DNA from: Limnomonas spitsbergensis
Lineage: Eukaryota > Chlorophyta > Chlorophyceae > Chlamydomonadales
NCBI GenBank assembly: GCA_037349105.1
Contig: JAYJMM010000071.1
Location: 62,001 to 126,000, forward strand
DNA length: 64,000 bases
Reading direction: 5' to 3'
The notes under the pieces were generated by a model. That model saw only the letters and a list, made by a program, of their open reading frames with translations. It made no database searches and had not been told where the DNA came from. Within the stretch, counting starts at the first letter, position 1. Every line of letters starts with the position of its first letter. Positions 10,438 to 21,000 of the stretch are shown here, piece by piece. Both the position numbers and the translations under genes were made by a program.

Positions 10438-13400
10438 GAATGTCCAGTTGCGCGCCAAAGCGTTTTGTGTATGTAAAAAACAGCGGTATGAAGACGCCTT
10501 GAAGTTCATTTCCCCTTGAATGCAACCAGCTATGAACAAAATGGGAGGAGGGGGAGGAGGGGGAGGAGGGGGAGGAGGGGGGAGGAGGGGGGAGGAGGGG
10601 GGAGGAGGGGGAGGAGGGGGAGGAGGGGGAGGAGGGGGAGGAGGGGGGAGGAGGGGGGAGGAGGGGGAGGAGGGGGAGGAGGGGGAGGAGGGGAGGAGGG
10701 GAGGAGGGGGGAAGAGGGGGAGGAGGAAGAGGAGGGGGAGGAGGGGGAGGAGGAGGGGGAGGAGGGGGGAGAGTAAGAGGAGGAAGAGAAGGAAGAGGAA
10801 GGGGGAGGAGGGGGGAGGAGGGGGGAGCAGGGGGGGGGGAGGGGGAGGAGGGGGAGGAGGGAGAGGGAGGGAGGAGGAGGGGGAGGAGGGGGAGGAGGGG
10901 GAGGAGGGGGAGGAGGGGGAGGAGGAGGAGGAGGGGGAGGAGGGGGAGGAGGGGGAGGAGGGGGGAGAGGGGGGGGTGGGGGAAGAGGGGGAGGAGGAGG
11001 AGGAGGGGGAGGAGGAGGGGGAGGAGGGGGGAGAGGGGGGGGGGGGGATGGGGGGGGGGGGGAGGAGGGGGAGGAAGAAGAGGAGGGGGAGGAGGGGAAG
11101 GAGGGGGGGGGAGGAGGAAGGAGAGGGGGAGGAGGGGGAGGAGGAGGGGGAGAAGGGGGAGGAGGGGGAGGAGGAAGGGGACAAGGGGAAGGAGGGGGAG
11201 GAGTGGGGAGGAGGGGGAGGAGGGGGGAGAAGTGGGGAGGAGTGGGGAGGAGGGGGGAGGAGGGGGGAGGAGGGGGGAGGAGGGGGAGGAGGGGGAGGAG
11301 GGGGATGAGGGAGTGGAGGGGGGGGAGGAGGGGGAGGAGGGGGAGGAGGGGGAGGAGGGGGAGGAGGGGGGGAGGAGGGGGAGGAGGAGGAGGAGGGGGA
11401 GGAGGGAGAGGAGGGAGTGGAGGGGGGGGAGGGGAAGGAGGGGGGGGAGGGGGGGGAGGGGGAAGAGGGGGAAGAGGGGGAAGAGGAGGGGAAGGAGGAA
11501 GAGGAGGGGGAGGAGGAAGAGGAGGGGGAGGAGGGGGAAGAGGAGGGGGAGGAGGAGGGGGGGGAGGGGGAGGAGGGGGGGGGGGGGGGGGGGGAGGGGG
11601 GGGAGGAGGGGGAGGAGGGGGAGGAGGGGGAGGAGGGGGAGGAGGGGGAGGAGGGGGGGGAGGGGGAGGAGGGGGAGGAGGGGGAGGAGGGGGAGGAGGG
11701 GGGGGAGGGGAAGGAGGGGGAGGAGGGGGGAAGGGGGAGAAGGGGGAGGAGGGGGAGGAGGGGGGGGAGGGGGAGGAGGGGGAGGAGGGGGAGGAGGGGG
11801 AGGAGGGGGGGGAGGGGGAGGAGGGGGAGGAGGGGGAGGAGGGGGAGGAGGGGGGGGAGGGGGAGGAGGGGGAGGAGGGGGGGGAGGGGGATGAAGGTAA
11901 GGGGGGAGGAGGGGGATGAAGGTAAGGGGGGAGGAGGGGGATGAAGGTAAGGGGGGAGGAATGAAGCTTAGGGTCCTGGCTTGGCGCCATGTTTGGACCC
12001 TCGGGCTCCAGTGGAATCGGCATACTGAACTGAATTAACAACCGATAGCTGAAGTGCCACTAGAACTTGCTCTATATACCAGATGTCTATCCATGCCTAG
12101 GGATGGGCAGCTTAAGACTGCTGTTGCAGGAATCAACATTGAACCCTCCATGATAACGGCAGCTTATACTACCGGCAGTGTGTCGAAATATCCAGTTGCG
12201 CGTTTTTGTGTATGTGAAAACAGCGGTTTTAAGACGCCTTGAAGTCATTTCCCCTTGAATGCAACCAGCTATAAACAAAACGCCAGTCCGTGTACCCTTC
12301 CAAATGCTGGAAACACAAAGGAGAGGAACACCACAAAAAGCTTATATAGTTTGGTATGTTAACATGTGCCCATCCCTACAAATAAACAAGGAGTGGGAAA
12401 GCATGTTCACAACCATATGCACACTGTGATTCTGGATCACGTCCCCACCCAATCTCAGGTTCACACCCAGATATACACCCAGGCTCAGCAGTAGATTCAC
12501 ACCCAGTCCAGCTTCTCACCTGCCATCCCCCTTTCGATGAATCTTGTTGTACGTGGAGCGCAGCATTGCAACTTTGGCCGTACAGTATAATTCAAACTCA
12601 GCTCGGCTGATGCGGCCATCAGAGTCTGCGAGGGGGGGGGGGCAGCGGGCAGGTCAGCAGCAGCAATGAGCTAGGGTGGCGGGTGCGACCATGAGAGTCT
12701 GCAGGTTGGGAGCTAGCGGGTCAGCAGCAGCATGGTAATAGTGCTTTAAGTACCAAGGCTGGCATTTTCCTACTGGGTGTGGGGATGCTGGGTGGCACAC
12801 ATGGGGCCCACTGCTATGTGGGGGACACAGGTAAAAGTACCGGGCAGAGGGCTTCAGTCCCTGGGTGCGAGAAAGCAGTCTGGCACCTCGTATCCGACTG
12901 AGTGGAGCTGCAGTCACCAGCTGCGCACACACTACTGCACAGGGGCAGGCCATTGGGTACTAAAGTGCGCATCAGACAACCCTAAGGAAGTTGCTGAGAA
13001 GCCACCACCGGGACCCTGGGGACCAAACCTTGACCGGCCTACGGCCTGTGGCCGAAGCAGCAGGGCTTGCTGATCCGAGCCCTACCGGACGTAGGCCAAT
13101 ATGTAGCTATATTACAGCTGAAATGTGCTCAAATAAGTACTGATGCGCAACATATGCCTCCTGCGGCCTCTCCACCAAATAGTTTGTCATAAAGGTTGTG
13201 TATATGGCCACTGGCGACTGTAGCGCTAGTTACATAAGTGGGCAGTGGCGCTGCACAGTACCTGAACACTTTCCAAGGAACGGTCTGGTTGCATGCAATG
13301 CGCCATCCGCACATGCGAGTCCCCTCAAGGTGGCGCATAGAGAGGCGTGATCTATGCTGTAGCACAGGTAGACATGTGTTTGCAAGCGGCCGCACATACG

Positions 13401-13891
13401 TGTCCTCTGGGGGCATTTGGCGCATGGCGCATGCAGATCCATGCTCTATGCAAGTAGATGTGTCTCTAACCTGCATTCGCATGTGCATGCTCCCTTGGAG
13501 TGCGTGGGGCGTGGTGCATGCCTGCATGGTGCATGCAGAACGGGGAAATGCACTATTGCGATGGTAGATATGTGTCTCACTCGCACCGGCAAATTTGTAT
13601 AACCAGAGGGCGCATAGTGCTTGACGCGCACAGGGTTGTCATCCGCGCACGCATGCTCCCTGTCTGGGGGTGCACGGTACAGTAGATGCATGTGACGTAC
13701 TGCATCTGCCATTGCGAACAGCTCCTTTGCAGCACGGATCGGGTCGATGGGAATGCACGCCTCTCGCATGCCTGTGAGTGCCTCGCTCGCACTGAGGTGG
13801 ACATTTCCATCGCGATACAGCTTTTCAAAAACGGACACCAGCAGCTGGCGACTAACATCGTCACGAACCTGCTGCTGCTGTTCCTGTTGCT
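10134..13891 (-). CDS. calcium-dependent mitochondrial carrier, N-terminal EF-hand exons (minus-strand half)
   Basis: Read on the minus strand. Exon 13701-13891 holds EF-hand 1 but is degenerate (YRDGNVHLSASE, first ligand Tyr). Exon 12520-12625 completes EF-hand 2 (SDGRISRAEF). Exon 10134-10254 gives the next helix and EF-hand (LRHGFAQSGLKVFD, then LDVNTDKVISFT). The last junction is in perfect phase (GGCAG|GTGAGA to CCAG|GCTGTC). The first is not: exon 1 lacks one G before its donor, which the duplicate exon at 20369-20528 still has. EF-hands in this family sense cytosolic calcium and gate the carrier domain. That domain is not downstream on this strand. It lies inverted at 2.5-4.1 kb. A 1.4-kb purine tract sits in the intron between the last two exons. 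Confidence 0.75.
10440..10545. repeat. direct repeat flanking the purine tract (left copy)
   Basis: This block (tccagttgcgcg ... cccttgaatgcaaccagct) recurs at about 12175-12290 in the same orientation. The purine tract therefore lies between two copies of one unit, or expanded inside it after a duplication. Confidence 0.7.
10546..11961. repeat. ~1.4-kb pure polypurine tract, (gggggagga)n-like
   Basis: The plus strand is almost entirely G and A for about 1.4 kb, built from ggaggaggggg-type units with scattered gaagaggag and g-run variants. Long open frames cross it in every frame (poly-Gly/Glu/Arg on plus, Pro/Ser/Leu on minus) only because the composition excludes stops. It should form triplex (H-DNA) or G-quadruplex structures. 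It lies within the intron separating the EF-hand exons at 12520 and 10254. Confidence 0.95.
12175..12290. repeat. direct repeat flanking the purine tract (right copy)
   Basis: It matches 10440-10545 across tccagttgcgcg, gtgtatgt, aaaacagcggt and cccttgaatgcaaccagct, with small indels. Confidence 0.7.
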
Positions 13892-14370
13892 CTGAAAGCA
13901 TGAGGACAGTGAGGCTAGTCTACGCGCGTGGCTGCCTTAAGATCTGGACGCTTGGTGGGTCTCGAACGGAGAGGGCGCGTCTCCGCGGTAATCGCACTCG
14001 CCCCCTCGCTCAGTGGCACCCTTCTTCGCGTGTGCGCCAGTTCTACATTCGCCTTTAGTGGTCTTGGCGGAAAAATCAGTTCGCTGTGAAGCCCGTGACA
14101 AGAAAGAGGTGATGATGCGACTAGGAGCGAGGAGTGGGGGGTGAGCAGTACCGCATGTCAGCTCAAGCGGCTGTAGATACTAGATAGCAGGCTATAGCCT
14201 CGCTCCTACTATGGGATCCCCTAGGTTGGCCCATCGGTGACCCCATTCTTGCTCATTGCTGGCCTATTGCTGTCCCGTTACTGCCCTGCTGCTGGCCCGC
14301 TGCTGGCCTGCCCTGCTGCTGCTCTGGCTGCTAGTGCTGCTGGTCTGCTGATGCTCGCCAAGGATAGCAC
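12715..14370. repeat. segmental duplication, copy 1 (empty site for the LTR element)
   Basis: It is colinear with about 19570-21000 plus 29510-29555. Shared blocks include tcagcagcagcatggtaata, gctgggtggcacacatg and the EF-hand 1 exon, and near the end ctgcccctgctgctg-type runs with gatgctcgccaaggatagc. Copy 1 alone contains the dispersed repeat at 12960-13125. It preserves the uninterrupted sequence around 14330 where copy 2 is split by the LTR element. Confidence 0.8.
12955..13125 (+). repeat. dispersed ~150-bp repeat family (SINE-like)
   Basis: It starts agtgcgcatcagac and runs through cctacggcctgtggccga and gtaggccaatatgtagctat. Similar units occur near 31000-31150, 40370-40510, 44190-44345, 50815-50960 and 59925-60235. 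I could not identify Pol III boxes with confidence. Confidence 0.6.
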
Positions 14371-14894
14371 AGAGTTATACTGCTGGAAGCAGAATAGCTG
14401 TCTTAGTGTGATGGATCTTAAGGTACAGTTTTTCTTGTTTCGAAAGGTTAAGTCACCAGGTATACATCTATCCCCCAGATGGCAGAGTATGCCTAAGCGG
14501 AGAGGGTTAAAGGGGTCTAGATCCAATCCCCGAGGTTTGGAAAGTTGCATATACCGTAGCTAGAGGCCGCACCTGCCTAAATTTTTCTAGGTAGGGCGGC
14601 ATATGGTAGACGCTCTGCTATTACCTGGAAATATGAAGTGGTCCTATGTCCCTTCTTGGCACCTACCTTTATTGAAAAATGTGTCATGTCCATGCTGCTG
14701 TCCTTCTGCCCCCCTTCCCTCTTAGGAAACAGGGACAGAAGGAGCATGGGCAAGAGCAGTTTGGTCTGCTCCGTCCCCCCCTCGCTCACTCAAAAGTGGT
14801 TTGGGCACCACACACCCGCTAAAAGTGACTTGGCTGTGCTTGGGGATCATGTGTTCCCTGTTCTAGTAGTGGATGGGAGCATGGCCATGACGTG
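14371..14894. other. no gene recognised
   Basis: It contains a moderately long open frame on each strand but no domain, splice pattern or repeat that I can support. Confidence 0.4.
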
Positions 14895-15480
14895 ATACTT
14901 CTGGGCCTAGGCCCTGGCTTTTGTCAACAACATTCCACCTCTGGGCCCTACTCAAAAAGGCTGGTACGCGTGGGCACCCAACTATCCCGTTGGGAGAAAA
15001 GAAAAGGAACTTAAGGGAAAAAGGAAAGGAGAAGAACACAAAGGAGAAAGACCCACCCCCCCCAAAAAGGAAAAGGCAGCCCTGGCTTTTGTGGAACTTG
15101 TACTTTTGTTGTGTTTGAAGGCTAGTCTCTTCAGGGGCAGGGGATACGGTTTGCCTGAACTTTTTGTTGTTGTTCTTGTTGTTTGGAAGGTGAACTTGCC
15201 TTCCTTTCTTTCCTCTTGTGCCTTCTCCCTTGACTTTCCTACCTGAATGTTTGCCGACGTGGCCGAGCTTTATTTGAGCGGGGCCCAGAGGTGTTACGTC
15301 ATTAACCTCTGGGCCATGCTAAAGAAGGCTTGGCAGTGTGGAGTCTGACTGTCTGGTCGGGTGGAAAATAAAGTAATGGCAAAAGGAGAAAGGAAAGAGA
15401 CAGACAGAACAAGGAAAAGGTGAAAATCAGCGGAAAAAGGAAAGGAAGTCTTAAGATTCCCCAGCCCGTACAGATCTTTA
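14895..15480. mobile_element. three LINE-like 3' tails in alternating orientation
   Basis: A minus-oriented tail (cctctgggccctactcaaaaaggctgg-type start, split here for length) runs from about 14930 to 15115. A plus-oriented tail runs 15115-15298, ending gccgagctttatttgagcgg then ggcccagaggtgttacg. A minus-oriented tail starts at 15303 with cctctgggcc. The last two meet tail to tail and form a palindrome centred near 15298. Confidence 0.65.
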
Positions 15481-15994
15481 CCCTCAACAAGGAAGAAAGA
15501 AACAAGCATACCGAACCGTTGGTCAGGAAAACAGAAAGAAGGGAAGCAAAGTGGGAGCATGTTTTCAAGTGTAACATCCTACGTCTTCGAGCAGTCCTGA
15601 GCAGCAAGAAGGTTTGCCTCGGCTCTGCAATGTGCAAGCTTTAGAATAGCTGGTATGTGGTGGAGCAGTGAAGTGCGGGTATCTTCCTTGCATGCAGTTT
15701 CTCGATAAAATACTACCGGGACTTGTTTGGCCATGCTCAAGCTGCTTTCATGACAGTTGTTACAGCTCCTTGGTTGGTAGTATTTGTAACATCCCTGCGT
15801 CCTCTTGTATGGTGAGGATTTATGGAGCATACCCTCTGGGCCCTCCCGAATATGCAACTTATTTTTGAACAGTTATTTTACATTTCTTTCTTTTTACTGC
15901 TCTCATCTCTGCAATTTCGAGATATTCGAGTGCTTGAAATTCAGAATTGGCAGTTGCACCTGTATGGCCAATCTTGCTTTTGTAGACCTTTCTT
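15480..15994. other. no gene recognised
   Basis: AT-richer stretch between repeat fragments. Short open frames on both strands show no recognisable motif. Confidence 0.4.
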
Positions 15995-16225
15995 TTTTTG
16001 GAGCCTTTGTTGAGGGTAGTCTCTAGTGGAACTCAGGTGTCGGACTTGGCCTTCTTTGCCCTCCCGGCCTTTCCTTTTGTTCCATTCCTCCCCTCTGCAC
16101 ATTACCTTCTTCTTTTCTCCCTTCTGAACAGTTGGGCGCCCACGTGGCCGAGCTTTGAGCGGGCCCAGAGGTGTAACGTTATTGACCTCTGGGCCCTGTT
16201 CAAAAGGCTCGGCCGCGTGGTACAT
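15995..16225 (+). mobile_element. LINE-like 3' tail with palindromic end
   Basis: It begins gcctttgttgagggtagtct, has the pyrimidine-rich tract ending ttctcccttctgaacagt, then gggcgcccacgtggccgagc and ggcccagaggtgtaacgtta, then the reverse arm cctctgggcc...ggctcggccgcgtgg. The two arms form a hairpin of about 90 bases at 16132-16222. Confidence 0.7.
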
Positions 16226-16811
16226 CAGTCATGTGCTTTGGCGTAACCCCACCTTGTACGGTAGCAGTAGGCTCATGGTGAGCGTGCGTGTTATGGGCCT
16301 GGGGACTCTGTCCCTTCCCCTCCTCTGGGACATTATATTCCTCTGGGATGTGCATGCTTTTCTCTTACAAGACAGGGGCATTACAAGCCATATCTTGGAC
16401 AGCTGGAAACCATGGGCAAGCCAAATGTTTGAACGTCAAGATCTGAACCCTGAAAAAGAAAATCAAGCAAACAGGGTAACCAAGCTGGGGTTTGTGCTGA
16501 TCTTTTTCTGTTCTGCTCCATGGGCGATGGCATGTTTAAAGCAGGTCTCTGCTGTTTCCCTCGTTCTGTTTGCGCTTGCAGTAAATGGGATATGTGTTCC
16601 TCCAAGTAGTACTTGGGCACCTGTATCTGACCCCCAACTCGATACACGTAATGGATGCCACGAGCATGCCGTACAGCAACCTATCAATGCACTTTAGTTA
16701 AGCTACTAAAACCCTACCCCCCCCCAAGAACTCCGCCAATGAATACTCTGGGGGGCCACGGCACATCTTGTTTCTGCGCTCTAAGGGATCGTAAGATTTC
16801 CGTCCTGTCTT
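16226..16811. other. no gene supported
   Basis: A plus-strand open frame (16155-16697) crosses this region but begins inside the LINE-like tail and matches nothing I know. Otherwise this is the 3' flank of the minus-strand TPR-like gene. Confidence 0.4.
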
Positions 16812-18382
16812 TTAACCTGTCATAGCCAATAACATCGCCACAGCATCCCTCTGTGGCGAGCTCACCGCGGGGTGCACAGGCAGCATGCCTCGCTCGGCTG
16901 CCTGGCCCTTAGCATACCAATCCGCCATCTCCCTCATGCGGTTCTCCCTCACGCACAAGAGCGCGAGCCAGTAGTAGGCCTTCGGTACACTTCGATCGCG
17001 CGGCGGGGCTCGGCGCAAGAATGCCATAAGGTCACTAGTGGAGCGCGAGTATTCTGAGAAAAACGCCAACCCCGTTCCTCGCATGTACAGGTACCCCGTG
17101 TCGCAGGCTTCAGGTCCGCCATCGCGGGTGATAGTTGCCTCAAAGTCTTTAACAGCACCCTGGTATTGCTCTTGAAAGGCCTTGTGGCAACCACGCTGGT
17201 ACCAAAAACGCGGCACTTCTGGCTGCTGCTTGAGGATCCAGTCCAGCTCCTGCACAACGTCTTGGTGGCTGAGCTCACCGGTCACCACCAACCGAAGGTT
17301 TGCCGCGCAAAACCTGAGAATAATATTGTTTCAATTGCTGGCTTACTATGCAGCAGACAGGAACACTTCTGAGGGTCTACGCTTGCTTTGACCGCCTCGA
17401 TAATTAGTTGCATTAGCGCATATAGAAATAGAGAGCATTCATTCATTGAAATGCATGTCTGATTGACTGCCCACTCCCATACTGCCTGCCTAGGGGTGTA
17501 CCTCAGTACCTAGGGTTAAGAGGGGGCATAAAGGGGGAAAAGAGGACTGATAATGGAAGGCTTGCCTGGCATCAACATTGTTGCGGTCGCGGCCCAGCAC
17601 GGCGTCGCAGCATCGCAGTAGCAGCTGGCCCATTCCGAATGTGAGAGAGATGACCACTTCGTCGATCTTGTACGCCGCAGCCAGCTCCGCCACAGCCCCC
17701 TCAGCATCCCCACTGATGGCAAGCGCCTCTGCGGCCTAGTGGGGGCAGCAACTGTGTTGATACTTCCGTAACAGGCCCTAACAGTGTTTCTACGTAGTAC
17801 TCTGTGCCGCCGCACTGACCACCTTCTACAGGCTACCCGCAGCCCGGCGCTCAAGACACCGGCCAAAGCTTCAGTGATGGATTATTTTACGGAGGCCAGA
17901 GTGAAACTGGGCCTCGCTAAAATCAATCTGAGCCCTAAAGGCCTATACCGGTATGTACGATGGAAACCTGTAGGCCTATACCGGTATGTACGGTACGATG
18001 GAAACCTTGCTGATAGTGAGCCGCCGTCTTACATAAGCTAAGAGGTGAAAACAAAGCCCATGGACAATTGAACGGCCCATGGCATAGTGTAATCTGGACG
18101 CTCTTAATGGCTCAATACCGGTAGGATACTAAGGATAGGGGCACTGACCCTACCCTGCACTGAGGCACTGACCTGTTGGTGAGCTTTGGCCTTGATGAGC
18201 TGCTGCACAGAGACGTCGCTGCTGCACTGCATGAGTGCCTCCATGGAGTAAATACCGGGAGCCGATCGGATATAATTTATCCGGTTGGCTTTCTGCTTTT
18301 GCTTCCTGGCTTGCCGCGGGTTAAGGATTGGCTGGCCATCGGCGTCAAAATTTGGCTTGCGGGAAGAGCGGCAAAGATGCAT
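16812..18382 (-). CDS. TPR-like helical-repeat protein, 5' end uncertain
   Basis: Three exons join in phase: 18173-18382, 17566-17735 and 16812-17313, giving 293 codons if the ATG at 18382 is the start. The sequence upstream of that ATG is not clearly untranslated, so another first exon is possible. The N-terminus is basic (KPNFDADGQPILNPRQARKQ). The middle and C-terminal parts have alternating helices with TPR-like spacing: AEGAVAELAAAYKIDEVV, then FWYQRGCHKAFQEQYQGAV, then KAYYWLALLCVRENRMREM. The second intron uses a GC donor (GCCAG|GCAAGC). TPRs usually mediate protein contacts, and no more specific role can be read. It sits between the two copies of the segmental duplication, on the same strand as the EF-hand exons. 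Confidence 0.7.
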
Positions 18383-19209
18383 GGGAGATTTGGACCTGCA
18401 CCGGCGATGCGCGAAATTTCACCATGCCTTTCATTACATGGATTTCAATGTACACACTAAACAGGTTGTCGATAGACTAGACAGGACGGATTTGGGAGAA
18501 GTCGAGAGCATTGGAAGGTGGGAACTTACTGCACGCCTAGACTCAAGCCTCCCACCGAAAGGAACCGACTGAAGACGTTTAAGCATAGTTCCTTATGAAT
18601 ATATAGAGATAATTATTTACAACGAATCTAGACAGGTGTAAACGTCAAGTAAGTCCCATTCGAAAGTCCCTCTTGGGATTGCTTGTTAAGTGCGGGCCTG
18701 CCGCCTGGCCTAGATCAGTCCGTCAGGGAGAATCCATGCACCGCATTATTACCCGTGCACAGAAATATTGTGTGGGAAAGAAGGTAGAATGAGAAATAAG
18801 CCCGCAGGAACCGCTCTGCCTGGTCCTCCGATGTTTGGCTTCTCCAACCCCCATCCGCCCACAACATAAACCCAGCCAGGTGTATGGGCTTTTGTCTGCA
18901 TGATCGCCCTCCACGCTATGGAGCTAGGACGCCGGCGGCTCTTGGAACATCGTACACCTGCCCTGCCTGGCACCGTGGGCTGCCACGCAGCTTCCAAGGC
19001 CGCAACAGCCTGGTCCTGGTGTTTTCTCTTGGACTTTGTAGGCCTCCAATTCTCCAAACCCTCCCACCAGCTTGGGGGACTGTCCTCTCACCATAACACA
19101 CCTTCATTGGGGGGGGGGGGGGCCAGCACCCCAGGTGCCTCCCAGGCCGGCCCCCTACCTATCTTGCACCTTAACTTGCCCGTGGGCCTTGCTCTCCCTT
19201 AAGATCTCG
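18383..19209. other. upstream region of the TPR-like gene, no further gene supported
   Basis: A minus-strand open frame at 18749-19057 (102 codons, basic N-terminal half) has no recognisable domain. A run of 14 G lies at 19109-19122. Confidence 0.4.
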
Positions 19210-19545
19210 ATTTTAGGGGCCCTGGTAGGCTGGTACTCCTGAGGAGAGGGGTTTTCCTACTGACCTGTTTCTTGAGCCACCAAGCTCTTGGAAGCAGGGT
19301 CTCCTATCTTGTATCCTTTTTTTCCAGAGGCCCCAATACTCCTGAGGAGAGGAGCTTCTTGCGTTTCTGTCCCCTAAGTCAACCTGCTCATGAAAGTGGG
19401 GTGTATTATGTCTTGTATCCTGTTTCCTAGAGGCCCCGATAGGCCGATACTCTCGAGGAGAGAGGCGTCATGATTTTCTGTCTTTTGAGTTACCTTACTC
19501 TTGGGAGTACGGTGTCGTCTGTCTAGTATCCTTTTCCCTAGAGAC
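19210..19545. repeat. three imperfect ~115-120-bp tandem units
   Basis: Each unit contains tactcctgaggagagg or a variant, a gag-to-cctg spacer, and ends cttgtatcc...agaggcccc. The copies start near 19213, 19325 and 19430. Confidence 0.7.
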
Positions 19546-19569
19546 CCTGCTACTCAGGTTAGGAGCGAG

Positions 19570-21000
19570 CGAGTCAGCAGCAGCATGGTAATAGTGTTCT
19601 GAGTGCCAAGGCTTGAATCTTCCTGCTGGGTGTGGGGATGCTGGGTGGCACACATGAGGCCCACTGCTATGTGGGGGACACAGGTAAAAGTACCGGGCAG
19701 AAGGCATCAATCCCTGGGGGCAAGGAAGCAGTCTGGCACCTCAAACGTAGGCTGTTTGTAGCTGAGTGGCAGCTGAAACACGCTCAAATGAATTATGCGG
19801 TGCACCATGCGCCCCTCGCGGCCTTCCTACCGAGTAGTGTGTCGCAAAGGTTAAGTGCATGGCCACGTGCGACTGTAGCACTAGTTACATTAGTGGGCAG
19901 TGGCACTGCACAGTACCTAAACACCCTCCAAGGAACGGGCTGGTTGCATGCAATACACCATCCGCACATGTGAGTCCCCTCAAGGTGCATGGCGCATGGA
20001 GAGGCGACCTGTGTCTTACAAGAAGCTGCGCATATGTGTCCCATGGGGGCATCTGTTCATGGCGCTTGCAGAGCCAGGATACATGCAATTAGATGTGTCT
20101 CATACCTGCATTCGCACATGGATGCTCCCTTGGAGTGCGTGGTGCGTGGTGCATGGTGCACACAGAACGGGGATATGCACTACGGTATAGCGCCGGTAGA
20201 TATGTGTCTCACTTGCATTGATAAATTTGTTAACCTAGAGGGCACATAGTGCTTGACGCGCACAGGGTTATCATCTGCGCATGCATGCTCCCTGTCTGGG
20301 GGTGCATGGTACAGTTACAAAGAACGGTGGGGAGCGAGGTGGGAGTGCAATACATGCATGTGACGTACCTGCATCTGCCAATGCGAAGAGCTCCTTTGCA
20401 GCACGGATCGAGTCGATGGGGATGCCTGTGAGTGCCTCGCTCGCACTGAGGTGGACATCGCCATCGCGATCCAGCTTTTCAAAAACGGACACCAGCAGCT
20501 GGCGACGAAGATCGTCACGAATCTGCTGCTGATTTCCTGTTGCTCCGAGGGCATGAGGACAGTAAGGCTAGTCGATGCGCGTTGCTGCCTTCAGATCCAC
20601 TCGCTTGGTGGGTCTCGGACGGAGAGGGCGCGTCTCCGCGGGATTCGCACTCGCTCCCTCGCTCATTCTTTGCGTGTGCGTATGTTCTAGATACGCCTGT
20701 AGTGTTTGGTCTAGGCAGAAAAATGATCAGTTCGCTATGAAGCCCGTGACAAGAAAGAGGTGATGATGCGGCTAGGAGTGGGGAGCTAGAAGCAGGGGGC
20801 TGGCTAGGAGTGAAGAAAACTGCTCTCCTAGCGGCTGCAGGTACATAACAGGCTACAGCCTCCTTTTAGGCCAACCTAGGGGTAGGGTTCCCTTAAGTTG
20901 GCCCATCAGTGGCCCCATTCTGACTCGTTGCTGGCCTGTTACTGTTCTGTTGCTGCCCTGCTGCTGGCCCGCTGCTGGCCTGCCCTGCTGCTGCTCTGGC
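19570..21000. repeat. segmental duplication, copy 2 (left part, interrupted by LTR element)
   Basis: It is colinear with 12715-14330. Copy 2 is interrupted at 21000 by the LTR element, and its continuation resumes at 29510. Confidence 0.8.
20369..20528 (-). CDS. duplicate first EF-hand exon of the mitochondrial carrier
   Basis: On the minus strand the exon is bounded by aaatcag|CAGCAG and GATGCAG|gtacgt. It encodes QQIRDDLRRQ, then FEKLDRDGDVHLSASEALTG and ends ELFALADA plus one base. The loop DRDGDVHLSASE has good calcium ligands. The trailing G joins in phase to the exon starting at 12625 and creates a canonical second loop, DADSDGRISRAE. The copy at 13701-13891 has lost that G and the first ligand, so this duplicate looks better preserved. 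It lacks the five extra residues (MREAC) seen in the other copy. With the TPR-like gene lying between, it cannot easily be spliced to 12625 as assembled. Confidence 0.7.

Noticed and set aside
10426..12041. Very long ORFs (up to ~500 codons) on both strands, Gly/Glu/Arg or Pro-rich
   Set aside because: They arise because a G/A-only tract has almost no stop codons in any frame. There are no splice sites or domains.
16155..16697. 180-codon plus-strand ORF
   Set aside because: It starts inside a LINE-like tail, contains no recognisable domain and has a composition unlike the confirmed exons.
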